This document shows positions 21,169 through 29,543 of a stretch of DNA of 64,000 nucleotides, piece after piece; position 1 is the stretch's first letter, and each line of letters opens with the position of its first letter. This stretch comes from an uncultured Alphaproteobacteria bacterium (GTDB lineage Bacteria > Pseudomonadota > Alphaproteobacteria > UBA7985 > CAJQQZ01): assembly GCA_905480575.1 (NCBI GenBank), contig CAJQQZ010000031.1, positions 1 through 64,000 on the forward strand, read 5' to 3'. The notes beneath the pieces were generated by a model. The model was given only the letters and a program-made list of their open reading frames with translations. It searched no databases and had not been told where the DNA came from. The position numbers were made by a program, and so were the translations under genes.

Positions 21169-21893
21169 TCTCTGCCGTAGGAAAACAGACGCCGTCCCTC
21201 ATTTTTAAGCCAGCGCTGCGCTTCTTCTCTGTCAGTGTTCGGCTCCAACAAGCTGTCAGTAAGGCGCCAGAAGTTCGGCCCATGGTTCATCTCTTTAAGA
21301 TGGGCAACTTCGTGAGCTGCCATATAGTCGAGTACAGTGGGTGGAGCTAAAATCAACCGCCAGCTGTAGGACAATGTCTTGTTGGATGAACAAGACCCCC
21401 AGCGGGTTTTCTGGTCACGAATGGTGATTTGTTTGATCGTCAGTCCCAATTTATGAGCTTTGGCAACTGAACGAGCCGAAAGGTCTGCTTTGGCTTGTTT
21501 CTTCAGCCAATCAAGCAACCGCCTTGGCAGGTGTTCAATCTGGCCGTGAACCTGGATTTCAGCGTCTTGTGAGTTGAAAGAAACAAGACCACGCCCTGGC
21601 GAATGGACAACACGACATGGGCGTCCCTTAAAAGGCAATATCATGCCATTTTCAAAAGGGTGACCATCTTCAAGGCGACTGAGTTTGCCAAGAATCCAGG
21701 ACTGTTGTTTCTTGATGAATTCCATGCCCTTAGCAGGGCTAATTGACTTTGGGATCGTCAGATGAATGCCACCGCCGTGATGATCGATCTTGATCTGGAT
21801 ACGCCGCGCGCGCGAGGACAGTTTGATTGCGACGGTTCGTTCAACGCCGTCATGAAAGACAAAGGCTTCCTCAATGAGCTGCTCTTTCGCCAC
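21165..21893 (-). CDS. YgjP-type zinc metallopeptidase (M48-like)
   Basis: The 242-residue protein carries HEVAHLKEMNHGPNFW at about 194-209, with the zinc ligands of an HExxH site (His194, Glu195, His198) and a third His at 204. The family-specific RWGSCSS lies at 165-171. This matches the YgjP / DUF45 predicted metal-dependent hydrolases, whose substrates are not established. There is no signal peptide, so it is probably cytoplasmic. Its start lies inside the 3' end of the ada-like gene (23 nt overlap), which suggests translational coupling. Confidence 0.85.
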   Translation of the reverse strand: MAKEQLIEEAFVFHDGVERTVAIKLSSRARRIQIKIDHHGGGIHLTIPKSISPAKGMEFIKKQQSWILGKLSRLEDGHPFENGMILPFKGRPCRVVHSPGRGLVSFNSQDAEIQVHGQIEHLPRRLLDWLKKQAKADLSARSVAKAHKLGLTIKQITIRDQKTRWGSCSSNKTLSYSWRLILAPPTVLDYMAAHEVAHLKEMNHGPNFWRLTDSLLEPNTDREEAQRWLKNEGRRLFSYGRD

Positions 21894-22740
21894 CTTGTTC
21901 TTTTTCCCAGTCTAGTAGAATCTTCTTGCGTCCAAGGCCCCAACGATAACCACCGTAAGCACCGTCGCTTCTTATGACACGGTGACAGGGAATTACCAGC
22001 GCAACTTTGTTAGAAGCACAAGCCCGTGCGACAGCGCGTTGACCAGCCGGCAGATCCAGGCGTTCAGCCATTTCAGCGTAAGAACGGGTCTGGCCTGGCG
22101 GGATTGCTAGCAACTCCAACCAAACACGACGTTGGAACGCTGTTGCTTGCACATCCAGCGGCAAGTCTGGGTGGGGCGCCTTGCCTTCCAGGTATTCTAT
22201 GACATCCGCCAAAGCTAACCCCAGCGATTCCTGATCTTGTGAAATGCTTTTCGCTTTGGGAAACTCGGAGTTTAGACTGCTTAACAAAAATTTATCGTCT
22301 TCATCGATCGCGAGAAAGCAGAGCCCTCGGTCGGTAGCAGCAATCAACAGACTGCCAAGGTTACAATCGGTGATCGCATACAAGATAGAGAGGCCAGCGC
22401 CCCCTTTTTTGTAGGATGCGGGTGTCATTCCGAGAGCCGTCTGGGCTTGTTCATACAACCTTGAAGAAGATCCAAAACCAGCATCAAAAGAGGCACCAGA
22501 AATGTCGTCACCAGACCTCACGGCACCGCGGAAGAGTTCTAATTTCTTAGCCGTAATGTACTCTCTGGGGCTGATACCGATGGTTTCTTTAAATTGGCGC
22601 TGAAACTGCCACGGGCTTAAACCGAGTTGGTCAGCAAGCGGCAGCAGCCGAAGGGCGGGCCAATCCTGATCTTCGATGGCTTGCTCTATCAAAGCGCAGG
22701 CTTTGGACATGAGAGGGCTGGCTGGTTTGTTTTGACCCAT
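21871..22740 (-). CDS. ada: AraC-domain / O6-methylguanine-DNA methyltransferase fusion (Ada-like)
   Basis: A 289-residue fusion of an AraC-type helix-turn-helix domain (about 11-112; QFQRQFKETIGISPREYITAK) with an O6-alkylguanine-DNA alkyltransferase domain. The latter has the suicide cysteine Cys252 in IPCHRVI, preceded by QRAVARACASNKV. The N-terminal zinc domain of E. coli Ada, which receives methyl groups from phosphotriesters and switches on transcription, is missing. So repair of O6-methylguanine is likely but the Ada-type sensor is not; any regulation through the AraC part must work differently. Confidence 0.9.
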   Translation of the reverse strand: MGQNKPASPLMSKACALIEQAIEDQDWPALRLLPLADQLGLSPWQFQRQFKETIGISPREYITAKKLELFRGAVRSGDDISGASFDAGFGSSSRLYEQAQTALGMTPASYKKGGAGLSILYAITDCNLGSLLIAATDRGLCFLAIDEDDKFLLSSLNSEFPKAKSISQDQESLGLALADVIEYLEGKAPHPDLPLDVQATAFQRRVWLELLAIPPGQTRSYAEMAERLDLPAGQRAVARACASNKVALVIPCHRVIRSDGAYGGYRWGLGRKKILLDWEKEQGGERAAH

Positions 22741-22840
22741 GGTGTTTCTCGACTGAAGTGTTCATGTGGTGAGCGTAAAGTGCGCCAATTTTGCTTATCT
22801 CTCTATCCGAATTTTGCAACGGCACGAAAACTTCGGTCGT

Positions 22841-23491
22841 TTAAGCGCCTTTTCTCAGCAAAGCATTGGGTGACAAGTTGAGGTGACACAAGCGCCAGCC
22901 TTCTTTTTCCTCTCCGTCGATGTCTTTGTAATGGAAGTGATCGAGGCGGGTGACCGACCAATTCTCAATCGAGAGAGTGAGAGCCTGAGCTGGAGACAGT
23001 TCGAGAGCGGTTGCGACAGCGGCTCTGATAGAGCCACCGTGAGCAACGCATATGATGTCCCTGCCTTTATGCTCCTTCGTGAGTTCCTTTTTCTTTTGGC
23101 TGGTACGATTGTAAACATCCATCCAGCTTTCTCCATTTGGCGCACTGACTTCAGCCGGAGCCAGCCAAAAGGCAGTGCTCTTTCCAACTTTATGGAGCTC
23201 TGACCAGGTCAATCCTTCCCAATCACCGAAGTTCTGCTCAGCAAACTCAGGGATTTCTTTGCGATTCCAACAAGGAACACCCGCGGCAATTATGGCATCT
23301 GCAGTTTGCCGGGTTCTCTGAAAATTTGACGTAATCCATTGTGCTTTACGCGGGAGAACCTGGGCCAATGTTTCGAAACTATGGTTGTCGGTAACGTTTG
23401 CGTCCAAGTCTCTGGATTGACCATAGATCGTTTTTTCTGGGTTTATGACAGGGGCATGTCTGACCCACCACCATCTTGTTGTTTTTCCCAT
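22841..23491 (-). CDS. Histidine phosphatase, likely alpha-ribazole phosphatase type
   Basis: The start at 23491 gives MGKTTRWWWVRHAPVIN, with the phosphatase motif WVRHAP right at the N-terminus, and places the gene 4 nt after cobS; the longer frame to 23584 would overlap cobS. The 216-residue protein has the second catalytic His in CVAHGGSIRAAV and the typical EQNFGDWEGL segment. The family removes phosphate from phosphohistidine-type substrates. Coupling to cobS argues for the CobC role, dephosphorylating alpha-ribazole phosphate in cobalamin assembly, but sequence alone cannot prove it. Confidence 0.8.
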   Translation of the reverse strand: MGKTTRWWWVRHAPVINPEKTIYGQSRDLDANVTDNHSFETLAQVLPRKAQWITSNFQRTRQTADAIIAAGVPCWNRKEIPEFAEQNFGDWEGLTWSELHKVGKSTAFWLAPAEVSAPNGESWMDVYNRTSQKKKELTKEHKGRDIICVAHGGSIRAAVATALELSPAQALTLSIENWSVTRLDHFHYKDIDGEEKEGWRLCHLNLSPNALLRKGA

Positions 23492-23495
23492 GATT

Positions 23496-24266
23496 TCAGG
23501 AGCCCAAATAAGAAGTAAAAAGTGCCAGTAAGGCGATCTCAATAATCTGTTGTAAGGCACCAAGTGTGTCACCAGTATGGCCACCTACTTGACGTTGGGA
23601 AATCCATGCCCAAATCGTTAAAACAACAAAGCAGAGAACGCTCGCCCAGAGTGCTGGACCAAAGCCGAGGCTTATCCAAATGAACAACAGGCTAAGCCCT
23701 AAACCTAAGCCGGCGTTGCTCACAGTTACCTTACCCGCTTTCGAGGCTACTCCCGAAGTTTTGGCCGGAGCAGTGTAAGCCATGAGAACAGGCATTGATG
23801 AGCGCGAAAGAGAGTGAACAGCAACCACTATGAGAGCGAGTGGAAGCAAATCTCCCTCCATCAAGGGAGCTAAAAGAGCGACCTTCAGCAGAGCCCCCAA
23901 AACCAAAGCCAAGACGCCATAAGTGCCGATACGGCTGTCTTTCATGATCTCTAATTTGCGTTCACGGTTATGTCCGCCGCCAAATCCGTCACAGCAATCT
24001 GCTAGGCCATCTTCATGCAGTGCGCCAGTCACGAGGGCTGTGAATGCAACCACCAGAACGGCACTTGTTAGTTCAGTCAACCCCAGCACCTGGAGGAGCC
24101 AAACGAAGCCAGCAACTAACGCACCTATCAATGCACCAACAATTGCAAAACAATAAGCACTGTCAGCTAAGCTCTGATCAAGTTGCCGTCGAATGATGGG
24201 GAGGGGCAGTCTCGTCAAAAAGGTAACGGCGAGATAGAGGTGCGTGAGAAATTTAAGGAGAAACAT
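23496..24266 (-). CDS. cobS: Adenosylcobinamide-GDP ribazoletransferase (cobalamin synthase)
   Basis: The 256-residue integral membrane enzyme joins adenosylcobinamide-GDP with alpha-ribazole in the last step of cobalamin synthesis. Family hallmarks are FLTRLPLP near the N-terminus, GALHEDGLADCCDGFGGG near 80-97, and RIGTYG in the following loop, with about six hydrophobic segments. Length is normal. Together with the following phosphatase and the divergent cobT it makes a compact nucleotide-loop assembly locus. No cobalamin riboswitch is visible in the 125 nt to cobT. Confidence 0.95.
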   Translation of the reverse strand: MFLLKFLTHLYLAVTFLTRLPLPIIRRQLDQSLADSAYCFAIVGALIGALVAGFVWLLQVLGLTELTSAVLVVAFTALVTGALHEDGLADCCDGFGGGHNRERKLEIMKDSRIGTYGVLALVLGALLKVALLAPLMEGDLLPLALIVVAVHSLSRSSMPVLMAYTAPAKTSGVASKAGKVTVSNAGLGLGLSLLFIWISLGFGPALWASVLCFVVLTIWAWISQRQVGGHTGDTLGALQQIIEIALLALFTSYLGS

Positions 24267-24390
24267 TTTGATCGCAGACGTTAAATTCTGATTGCTTAGG
24301 GCAAAAGAACCTGCTTTTTACGCCCAAACATCAGAGGCTTATAAAGCTCTCGAAGAATCGACGCAACCACCTCAGCCAAGGGAATACGAA

Positions 24391-25419
24391 GTGTCTACTG
24401 CTGCCTCACTCGCTTCATTTGATGAAATCCGCAAACTTTTCCCGCAATTGCCAGGCCCGGACCTGGAAGCAGCAACGGCAACAGCAGAACGTGAAGTTCA
24501 GTTGACGAAACCTGCTGGTTCGTTGGGGCGCCTTGAGGAGCTCGTTTCTTGGTTGGCAACTTGGCAGGGAAAGCACCCACCAGCGATAGAACATCCAAGG
24601 ACTGCCGTTTTTGCGGGCAACCACGGTGTCGCGGCGCGTGGCGTTTCAGCCTTTCCGGCAGAAGTTACCAAGCAGATGGTTGCAAACTTTCTTCATGGTG
24701 GTGCCGCTGTTAATCAACTCTGCGGGTTTGCCGATGCTGATTTGAAGGTTTACGAACTGGATCTGGACAACCCGACGGACGACTTCACTGCTGGTCCGGC
24801 CATGTCCGAGGAGGACTGTGTCAAAGCCATGGCTTACGGCATGACAGCGGTTGAACCCGGTGTTGATCTACTTTGCTTGGGCGAAATGGGAATTGCCAAT
24901 ACGACGTCGGCGGCAGCGATTTCGGCTCTGCTTTTTGCTGGAACTGGCGACGATTGGGCTGGCCCTGGTACAGGTGTAGAAGGCGAGGCGCTGGCGAACA
25001 AAAAAGCGGTCATTGATGAAGCGATTGCCTTGCACGCCGAGGCCAAATCCGACGGCTTAGAAGTCTTGCGCCGTGTTGGAGGTATGGAGTTAGCAGCAAT
25101 TGTTGGTGCTATTCTTGCTGCTCGTATGGCAAGGGTGCCGGTTGTTCTTGATGGGTTTATCTGCACGGCCGCGGCAGCAGCGCTAGAGGCCAGCTGCAAA
25201 GGAGCATTGGATCACTGCATTGTAGCGCATAGTTCGGCAGAGCCCGGACATAAAGCACTGGTTGAGAAACTTGGTAAAGAACCTTTGTTCGATTTTGGCA
25301 TGAGGTTGGGTGAAGCCTCGGGCGCTTCTTTGGCGGTACCAATCCTAAAGGCGGCAGTTGCGTGCCATTCTGGGATGGCTACTTTTGCTGAAGCGGGGGT
25401 CGCGGGTAAGTCTGGCTGA
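24391..25419 (+). CDS. cobT: Nicotinate-nucleotide-dimethylbenzimidazole phosphoribosyltransferase
   Basis: CobT makes alpha-ribazole-5'-phosphate from nicotinate mononucleotide and dimethylbenzimidazole. I choose GTG 24391 (MSTAASLASFDEIRKLF), preceded by AAGGGAA with 7 nt spacing. It gives 342 residues, the normal length, whereas the open frame starts with a TTG at 24292 and adds 33 residues. Recognisable parts are KPAGSLGRLEEL, FAGNHGVAARGVSAFPAEVT, GEMGIANTTSAAA, the LRRVGGMELAAIVGA segment and the C-terminal FDFGMRLGEASGA. It is divergent from cobS. Confidence 0.92.
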   Translation: MSTAASLASFDEIRKLFPQLPGPDLEAATATAEREVQLTKPAGSLGRLEELVSWLATWQGKHPPAIEHPRTAVFAGNHGVAARGVSAFPAEVTKQMVANFLHGGAAVNQLCGFADADLKVYELDLDNPTDDFTAGPAMSEEDCVKAMAYGMTAVEPGVDLLCLGEMGIANTTSAAAISALLFAGTGDDWAGPGTGVEGEALANKKAVIDEAIALHAEAKSDGLEVLRRVGGMELAAIVGAILAARMARVPVVLDGFICTAAAAALEASCKGALDHCIVAHSSAEPGHKALVEKLGKEPLFDFGMRLGEASGASLAVPILKAAVACHSGMATFAEAGVAGKSG

Positions 25420-25515
25420 TCCTTTCCAAGCAACAAGAAGTTTTCATGACGATTTGATGACCTCGTTGAAAATGGATGCTAACCTGATCGCTCAACAAGT
25501 GATTTAGGGCAGACT

Positions 25516-26871
25516 ATGGATATCACCAGTGCTAATCCTTTGGGTCGATTGAGTGTTGCCGCAGCTCATGGGCGCATCAACCTCAGGACGCTGGTCCTTA
25601 TTCGGTGGATTGCTGTATTCGGGCAAGCAGCAACTATTCTCCTGGTCCATTTCTGGATCGGATTTGAGCTACCTCTGTTTTCTACATTGCTAGCTGTTGC
25701 TGCGTCAGCGTTCGTTAACTTGGTTGCCTGGCGCCTGACCATTCGTCGTGAAGGGCAACAGGGAAGCTGGCTGCAAGAGAATGACGCTGCTCTCTTCCTG
25801 GGGTTTGACATCATCCAGTTGGCTGTTCTTTTCTGGTTAACTGGCGGATTGACCAACCCGTTTTGCGTCTTAATTTTGGCTCCGGTAACAGTGTCTGCCT
25901 CCATTCTCTCCCGACGCAGTACCACCGTTCTTTCTGCCGTTGCTCTCTTCGTTGTTGGGGTTTTGATTTATGACCACAAGCCCTTACCTTGGGGTGAAGG
26001 CAATTTAGAACTTCCCTTTGTTTATCTGGTAGGAATCGGTTCTGCGCTTGCTATTTCCATCTTGTTTATTGCCTCTTATGTGGCCAGCTTAGCTGCGGAG
26101 GCGAGAGATGTTTCCGATGCTCTCACCTCGGCAGAATTGGCGCTAGAAAGAGAGCAAAAATTGTCGGCGGTAGGGGGACTAGCGGCGGCGGCGGCCCACG
26201 AGTTGGGCACACCCCTCGGGACGATTGTTTTGGTGGCAAAGGAGCTTGCAGCTGACTTGCCGAGAGATTCTCGTATGTTGGAAGATGCCAATTTGCTGGT
26301 GTCTGAAAGCTTGAGATGTAAAGAAATTCTTACAAGCCTGACAGCTGATCCCAAGGGAGATGAAGGGGAGGCCTTTAATTGGATCTCCATTGAAGCTTTG
26401 GTTCAGCTGTCCTCAAAAAACTACCGCCATAGTGATGTTGATATATTGACCGATTTTGCACCGTTTGAAGACGAAGACATGAGCAAACAACCATTGATGC
26501 CGCGCAGTCCTGAGATCATTCACGGCCTCGGTAACATAATTCAAAATGCCATACAATTTGCATCCTCAACTGTAACAATTGCTGGTGCCTGGAATGAAAA
26601 CAAGATTGAAATCGAAATTGTGGACGATGGCCCAGGATTCGAAGCCTCGGTTTTGAATCGATTGGGTGATCCTTACGTTTCAACTGGCAGCCGAAATCGC
26701 AAACAAAAGCCTAAAAGCTCGATGGGATTAGGTGTTTTCATCGCCAAAACCATGTTGTCTCACACTGGCGCGGAAGTCGAATTCCTAAATAGCGAAGACA
26801 CAGGTGCCATTGTGCGAGTCGTTTGGCCTAGAAGCGCCTTAACTCTAGACCAAAAGCGACAAGAAGCGTAA
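25516..26871 (+). CDS. regB: RegB/PrrB-family redox-sensing histidine kinase
   Basis: A 451-residue membrane kinase with about six N-terminal helices. The RegB quinone-binding signature GGLTNPF is at 110-116, the phosphorylated His228 in AAHELGTPLGTIVLVAKEL, and the redox-active Cys268 in SLRCKEILTSL, all diagnostic of the RegB/PrrB/ActS group. ATPase motifs follow (IIQNAIQFA, VDDGPGFE, GLGVFIAKTM). The family responds to aerobic quinone oxidation and phosphorylates RegA, controlling respiration, carbon and nitrogen fixation and related genes. The partner is 40 nt downstream. Confidence 0.94.
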   Translation: MDITSANPLGRLSVAAAHGRINLRTLVLIRWIAVFGQAATILLVHFWIGFELPLFSTLLAVAASAFVNLVAWRLTIRREGQQGSWLQENDAALFLGFDIIQLAVLFWLTGGLTNPFCVLILAPVTVSASILSRRSTTVLSAVALFVVGVLIYDHKPLPWGEGNLELPFVYLVGIGSALAISILFIASYVASLAAEARDVSDALTSAELALEREQKLSAVGGLAAAAAHELGTPLGTIVLVAKELAADLPRDSRMLEDANLLVSESLRCKEILTSLTADPKGDEGEAFNWISIEALVQLSSKNYRHSDVDILTDFAPFEDEDMSKQPLMPRSPEIIHGLGNIIQNAIQFASSTVTIAGAWNENKIEIEIVDDGPGFEASVLNRLGDPYVSTGSRNRKQKPKSSMGLGVFIAKTMLSHTGAEVEFLNSEDTGAIVRVVWPRSALTLDQKRQEA

Positions 26872-26911
26872 TATGGGCGGAATGTCATATTTGATTTGAG
26901 ACTCAGGCCTT

Positions 26912-27454
26912 ATGAACCAGCCAATAGATGAGAAAAACCTGCTTATCGTAGACGATGATGATCGCTTCGGGGATCGTTTAGCTTTGGCTATGGAAAGGCG
27001 TGGTTTCAACGTTACGACAGCTCACTCCGTGGCAGAAGGTCGGGCAGCGATTCAGATGTCGATTCCTCGTTACGCCGTGATTGACTTGCGTTTGGGTGAT
27101 GGCAGCGGCCTTGATGTTGTGAACGCCATTCGCCAGGTTTCTATGGCAACCAAAGTGGTGATTCTAACTGGTTATGGAAACATCGCAACGGCGGTTTCGG
27201 CTGTTAAACTTGGCGCTAATGACTATTTGCCAAAGCCTGCTGACGCTGACCAGATTGAAGCGGCCTTGATGGTGGAAGACAACTCACTACCACCGCCTCC
27301 TGAAAATCCGATGACGGCTGACCGTGTACGCTGGGAACACATCCAACGGGTGTTTGAGCAGTGTAACCGTAACGTTTCTGAAACAGCGCGCCGCTTGAGA
27401 ATGCATCGCCGTACTTTGCAGCGTATTCTCAACAAGTACGCTCCAAGAAACTAA
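26912..27454 (+). CDS. regA: RegA/PrrA-family response regulator
   Basis: The 180-residue regulator has an N-terminal receiver with the acidic pocket VDDDD (13-17), phospho-acceptor Asp58 in AVIDLRLGDGSG and the switch residues in ILTGYGNI and the conserved Lys of LPKPA. After a short proline-rich linker (PPPPENP), a Fis-type helix-turn-helix occupies the end: VSETARRLRMHRRTLQRIL. This is the RegA/PrrA/ActR architecture. It is read with regB and is convergent with mmcB, the two stop codons being about 20 nt apart. Confidence 0.94.
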   Translation: MNQPIDEKNLLIVDDDDRFGDRLALAMERRGFNVTTAHSVAEGRAAIQMSIPRYAVIDLRLGDGSGLDVVNAIRQVSMATKVVILTGYGNIATAVSAVKLGANDYLPKPADADQIEAALMVEDNSLPPPPENPMTADRVRWEHIQRVFEQCNRNVSETARRLRMHRRTLQRILNKYAPRN

Positions 27455-27475
27455 AGCCTTCGATCCAGCTTTAGT
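27450..27475. repeat. Inverted repeat between convergent regA and mmcB
   Basis: ACTAAAGC (27450-27457) and GCTTTAGT (27468-27475) are perfect 8-bp arms around a 10-nt loop. Each arm contains the stop codon of one of the two genes. It may act as a weak bidirectional terminator, though it has few G-C pairs and no long T-run. Confidence 0.3.
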
Positions 27476-27929
27476 CCAATCGGGCTAGTCTTCGGGCAGC
27501 TGTTTGCGCGAAGAGCAGGGTGAGTGCTTTGCGTCTTGATGCGTGCATCTTTTCTGTTTCGGCTAACCTGATCACCGAAGCGCTAAATCCATCCGCGATG
27601 AGAAGTCCGCAAGTTTCAGGTATGCGGTCGATTGGGAAATCTTCATCCACCGCGAAATAGAAGCGATCACAATAGCCCTGGTATTCCTGCCATTTTTGAT
27701 CTGAGGTGAAATCAGCCAAGCAGGACTTTACTTCCACAATGACCAGCTCTCCGTCTGAGTTGATGGCGGCAAGATCTGCTCGACGTTTGTTTGGCAGCGA
27801 AAATTCATTCAAGTAAACCCAGCCAGCTTCGTTAAAATGACGAGATAACCCACGAAGAACTGCTAAAGCAGCTGGGCTTAGTGCGGAACGATAAACTTTG
27901 CTTGTGGACGAGGCGTCGCCGACTTTCAT
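27471..27929 (-). CDS. mmcB: MmcB-family DNA repair protein
   Basis: A 152-residue protein resembling the MmcB family of alphaproteobacteria, linked to resistance to mitomycin C. It has a PD-(D/E)xK nuclease-like core: RRADLAAIN followed by ELVIVEVKSCLADFTSDQKW, with Asp, Glu and Lys in the expected order. The rest (DEDFPIDRIPETCGLLIADG, EKMHASRRKALTLLFA) fits the family. Cleavage activity is inferred, not shown. The gene is single, convergent with regA and divergent from the secreted protein at 28033. Confidence 0.85.
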   Translation of the reverse strand: MKVGDASSTSKVYRSALSPAALAVLRGLSRHFNEAGWVYLNEFSLPNKRRADLAAINSDGELVIVEVKSCLADFTSDQKWQEYQGYCDRFYFAVDEDFPIDRIPETCGLLIADGFSASVIRLAETEKMHASRRKALTLLFAQTAARRLARLD

Positions 27930-28032
27930 TTGGGCCCTTTTTGAGTCTTGAGCAGCAACTCTATCGCAAGAAAAATGAAAGACAAGAGGGCCTTGCCCAA
28001 GCTTGGCCGCATTTTCTCACTAAATTAGAGTC

Positions 28033-28617
28033 ATGAAAAAGAACTTGTTCCTTATTTTTGTCACGGCGACGACGCTCTTGAACCTTACATCTTTGAGCCA
28101 GGCGCATAATTGTACACGTGAGTACATTCCGGTTTGTGGACTTGTTCAGGTTCAGTGTTTCACGACACCTTGCCCACCTCTATGGATGGATTTCTCAAAT
28201 GCCTGCTTAGCTAAGGCAGCAGGCTCTGTTGAGCAAAGACTCGGCAAATGTGGTGCTTTAGAAGGAACAGCCGGTACGGTGGGTAAGAAAACAACCTTGG
28301 CTCGCTCATATCCGGCTCGGGTCGAGCAGCTCTCTCTTTTGGTCGCGACATCGCAACCGCCGCAGTACATCCTTCGTGTAACGGGGCAATTGATGAATGG
28401 ATGTGAGACGCTGGGGGAACCGGCTCAGCAAAAACTAGGCAATGATTTTATTGTCTCGTTGCCAGCTGGCGTGCCGATAGAGCGCGAAGGTATGATGTGT
28501 TCCATGGCCTTGCGACCGTTTGAAACCCAAATCAAGCTTGACGTGCCGCCAGAACAAGACATGTCAAAACCATTCTCGGTTATCGTCAATGGACGCCGGA
28601 CCCAATTCGGAAAGTAA
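28033..28617 (+). CDS. Secreted cysteine-rich protein with a Kazal-like N-terminus
   Basis: A 194-residue protein with a clear signal peptide (about 1-24, ...SLSQAHN). Residues 27-73 hold six cysteines (27, 35, 42, 47, 58, 73) around YIPVCG, which resembles the start of Kazal-type protease inhibitor domains but with a different second half (QCFTTPCPPLWMDFSNACLAK). The remaining 120 residues form a domain I do not recognise, with two more cysteines near 120 and 155. Neighbours give no role. An inhibitor function is only a guess. Confidence 0.65.
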   Translation: MKKNLFLIFVTATTLLNLTSLSQAHNCTREYIPVCGLVQVQCFTTPCPPLWMDFSNACLAKAAGSVEQRLGKCGALEGTAGTVGKKTTLARSYPARVEQLSLLVATSQPPQYILRVTGQLMNGCETLGEPAQQKLGNDFIVSLPAGVPIEREGMMCSMALRPFETQIKLDVPPEQDMSKPFSVIVNGRRTQFGK

Positions 28618-28625
28618 ATCGGTAG

Positions 28626-29246
28626 CTAAACAGGGCTGTTTGCTGTGCTGACGCCAATCAACGCATCGACATTGACGAGTTCGGCCAACTTTTCTTCTGT
28701 CCAATCCTCTGTTCCCTGAGGGCGTTCAGGCAACACCATATAACGCATGTCTGCTGTGCTGTCGTGGACACGAACTTCCATGCTATCCGGTAATTCAGTA
28801 CCAAATTCCTTGAGTACCGCGCGGGGTTCATTGACGGTTCTCTTGCGATAGTTCTTAGACTTGTACCATTCGGGAGATGGCCCCAACAATAAAACGGGGT
28901 AACAAGAGCAAAGTGTGCAAACGATGACGTTGTGAACATCGGGCGTATTCTCAACAACCAAGAGCTGGGCCGCACCGATATCGAAGCCCATTTCCTTTGC
29001 AGCGGATGGACCATTAGATAACAGCCGTGATTTGTAGTCTGGATCAGTCCAGGCACGCGCCACGATGGCGGCCCCGTTGCCGGGCGTTCTTTTACTCATT
29101 GCTGCGACTTGCTTAGTAACGTCGTCTGCAGTGAACAGGCCTTTTTCGATGAGAAGCTCGCGAAGGGCTTCAGATAGAACTTGCGCTTCTTCCGGCATAC
29201 CTTCGTCGATTTCAATAGGACTGTGGTCGTGATGATCGTGAGGCAT
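28626..29246 (-). CDS. nthA: Nitrile hydratase-type alpha subunit (cobalt class)
   Basis: The 206-residue protein has the metal-binding motif VCTLCSC with Cys110, Cys113 and Cys115. Thr in the second position is typical of cobalt-containing nitrile hydratases and thiocyanate hydrolase, in which two of the cysteines become oxidised. It continues with SPEWYKSKNYRKRTVNEPRAVL, as in the family. The N-terminus is unusually His-rich (MPHDHHDHSP). It converts nitriles to amides, or thiocyanate to carbonyl sulfide. The following motif CYPVLLLGPSPEW departs from the common CYPWPVLG-type. It is the third gene of a leftward operon with a split beta subunit. Confidence 0.9.
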   Translation of the reverse strand: MPHDHHDHSPIEIDEGMPEEAQVLSEALRELLIEKGLFTADDVTKQVAAMSKRTPGNGAAIVARAWTDPDYKSRLLSNGPSAAKEMGFDIGAAQLLVVENTPDVHNVIVCTLCSCYPVLLLGPSPEWYKSKNYRKRTVNEPRAVLKEFGTELPDSMEVRVHDSTADMRYMVLPERPQGTEDWTEEKLAELVNVDALIGVSTANSPV

Positions 29247-29249
29247 AGC

Positions 29250-29543
29250 TTAACTCCCTGCTGGTTCTAACCAGTGATCGTATATTTCGATCTCAATCGT
29301 ATCGTGAGATGGGCCGGAATAGCTTGGCCACAAAGATTTCTGTTCAAATCGAACACGGTAAAGAGTTTGGGCGGGTAGGCCATCTTTACCGTAGGCTAGC
29401 TGTTCTGGGTTTGGGAACTTACCACAAATGCGCTCCACGATGCCTTCATGTCCACGGCAATAGATAGGCGTTCTTATGTGGCCGGAGGGGTTTCGAGTGT
29501 CTACTTTGACACGTTCACCCACGGTAAATCTGTGCTCACTCAC
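29250..29543 (-). CDS. Nitrile hydratase beta subunit, C-terminal half
   Basis: A 97-residue protein that corresponds only to the C-terminal SH3-like barrel of nitrile hydratase beta: FTVGERVKVDTRNPSGHIRTPIYCRGHEG, then LYRVRFEQKSLWP and IEIEIYDHWLEP. In classical enzymes this is fused to the N-terminal helical half. Here the halves are separate genes that overlap by 4 nt, as in thiocyanate hydrolase and the three-subunit toyocamycin nitrile hydratase. It precedes nthA by 3 nt. Confidence 0.88.
   Translation of the reverse strand: MSEHRFTVGERVKVDTRNPSGHIRTPIYCRGHEGIVERICGKFPNPEQLAYGKDGLPAQTLYRVRFEQKSLWPSYSGPSHDTIEIEIYDHWLEPAGS

Noticed and set aside
24267-24390. Cobalamin riboswitch between cobS and cobT
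   Set aside because: The conserved B12-box and surrounding stems are not visible on either strand in this short gap.
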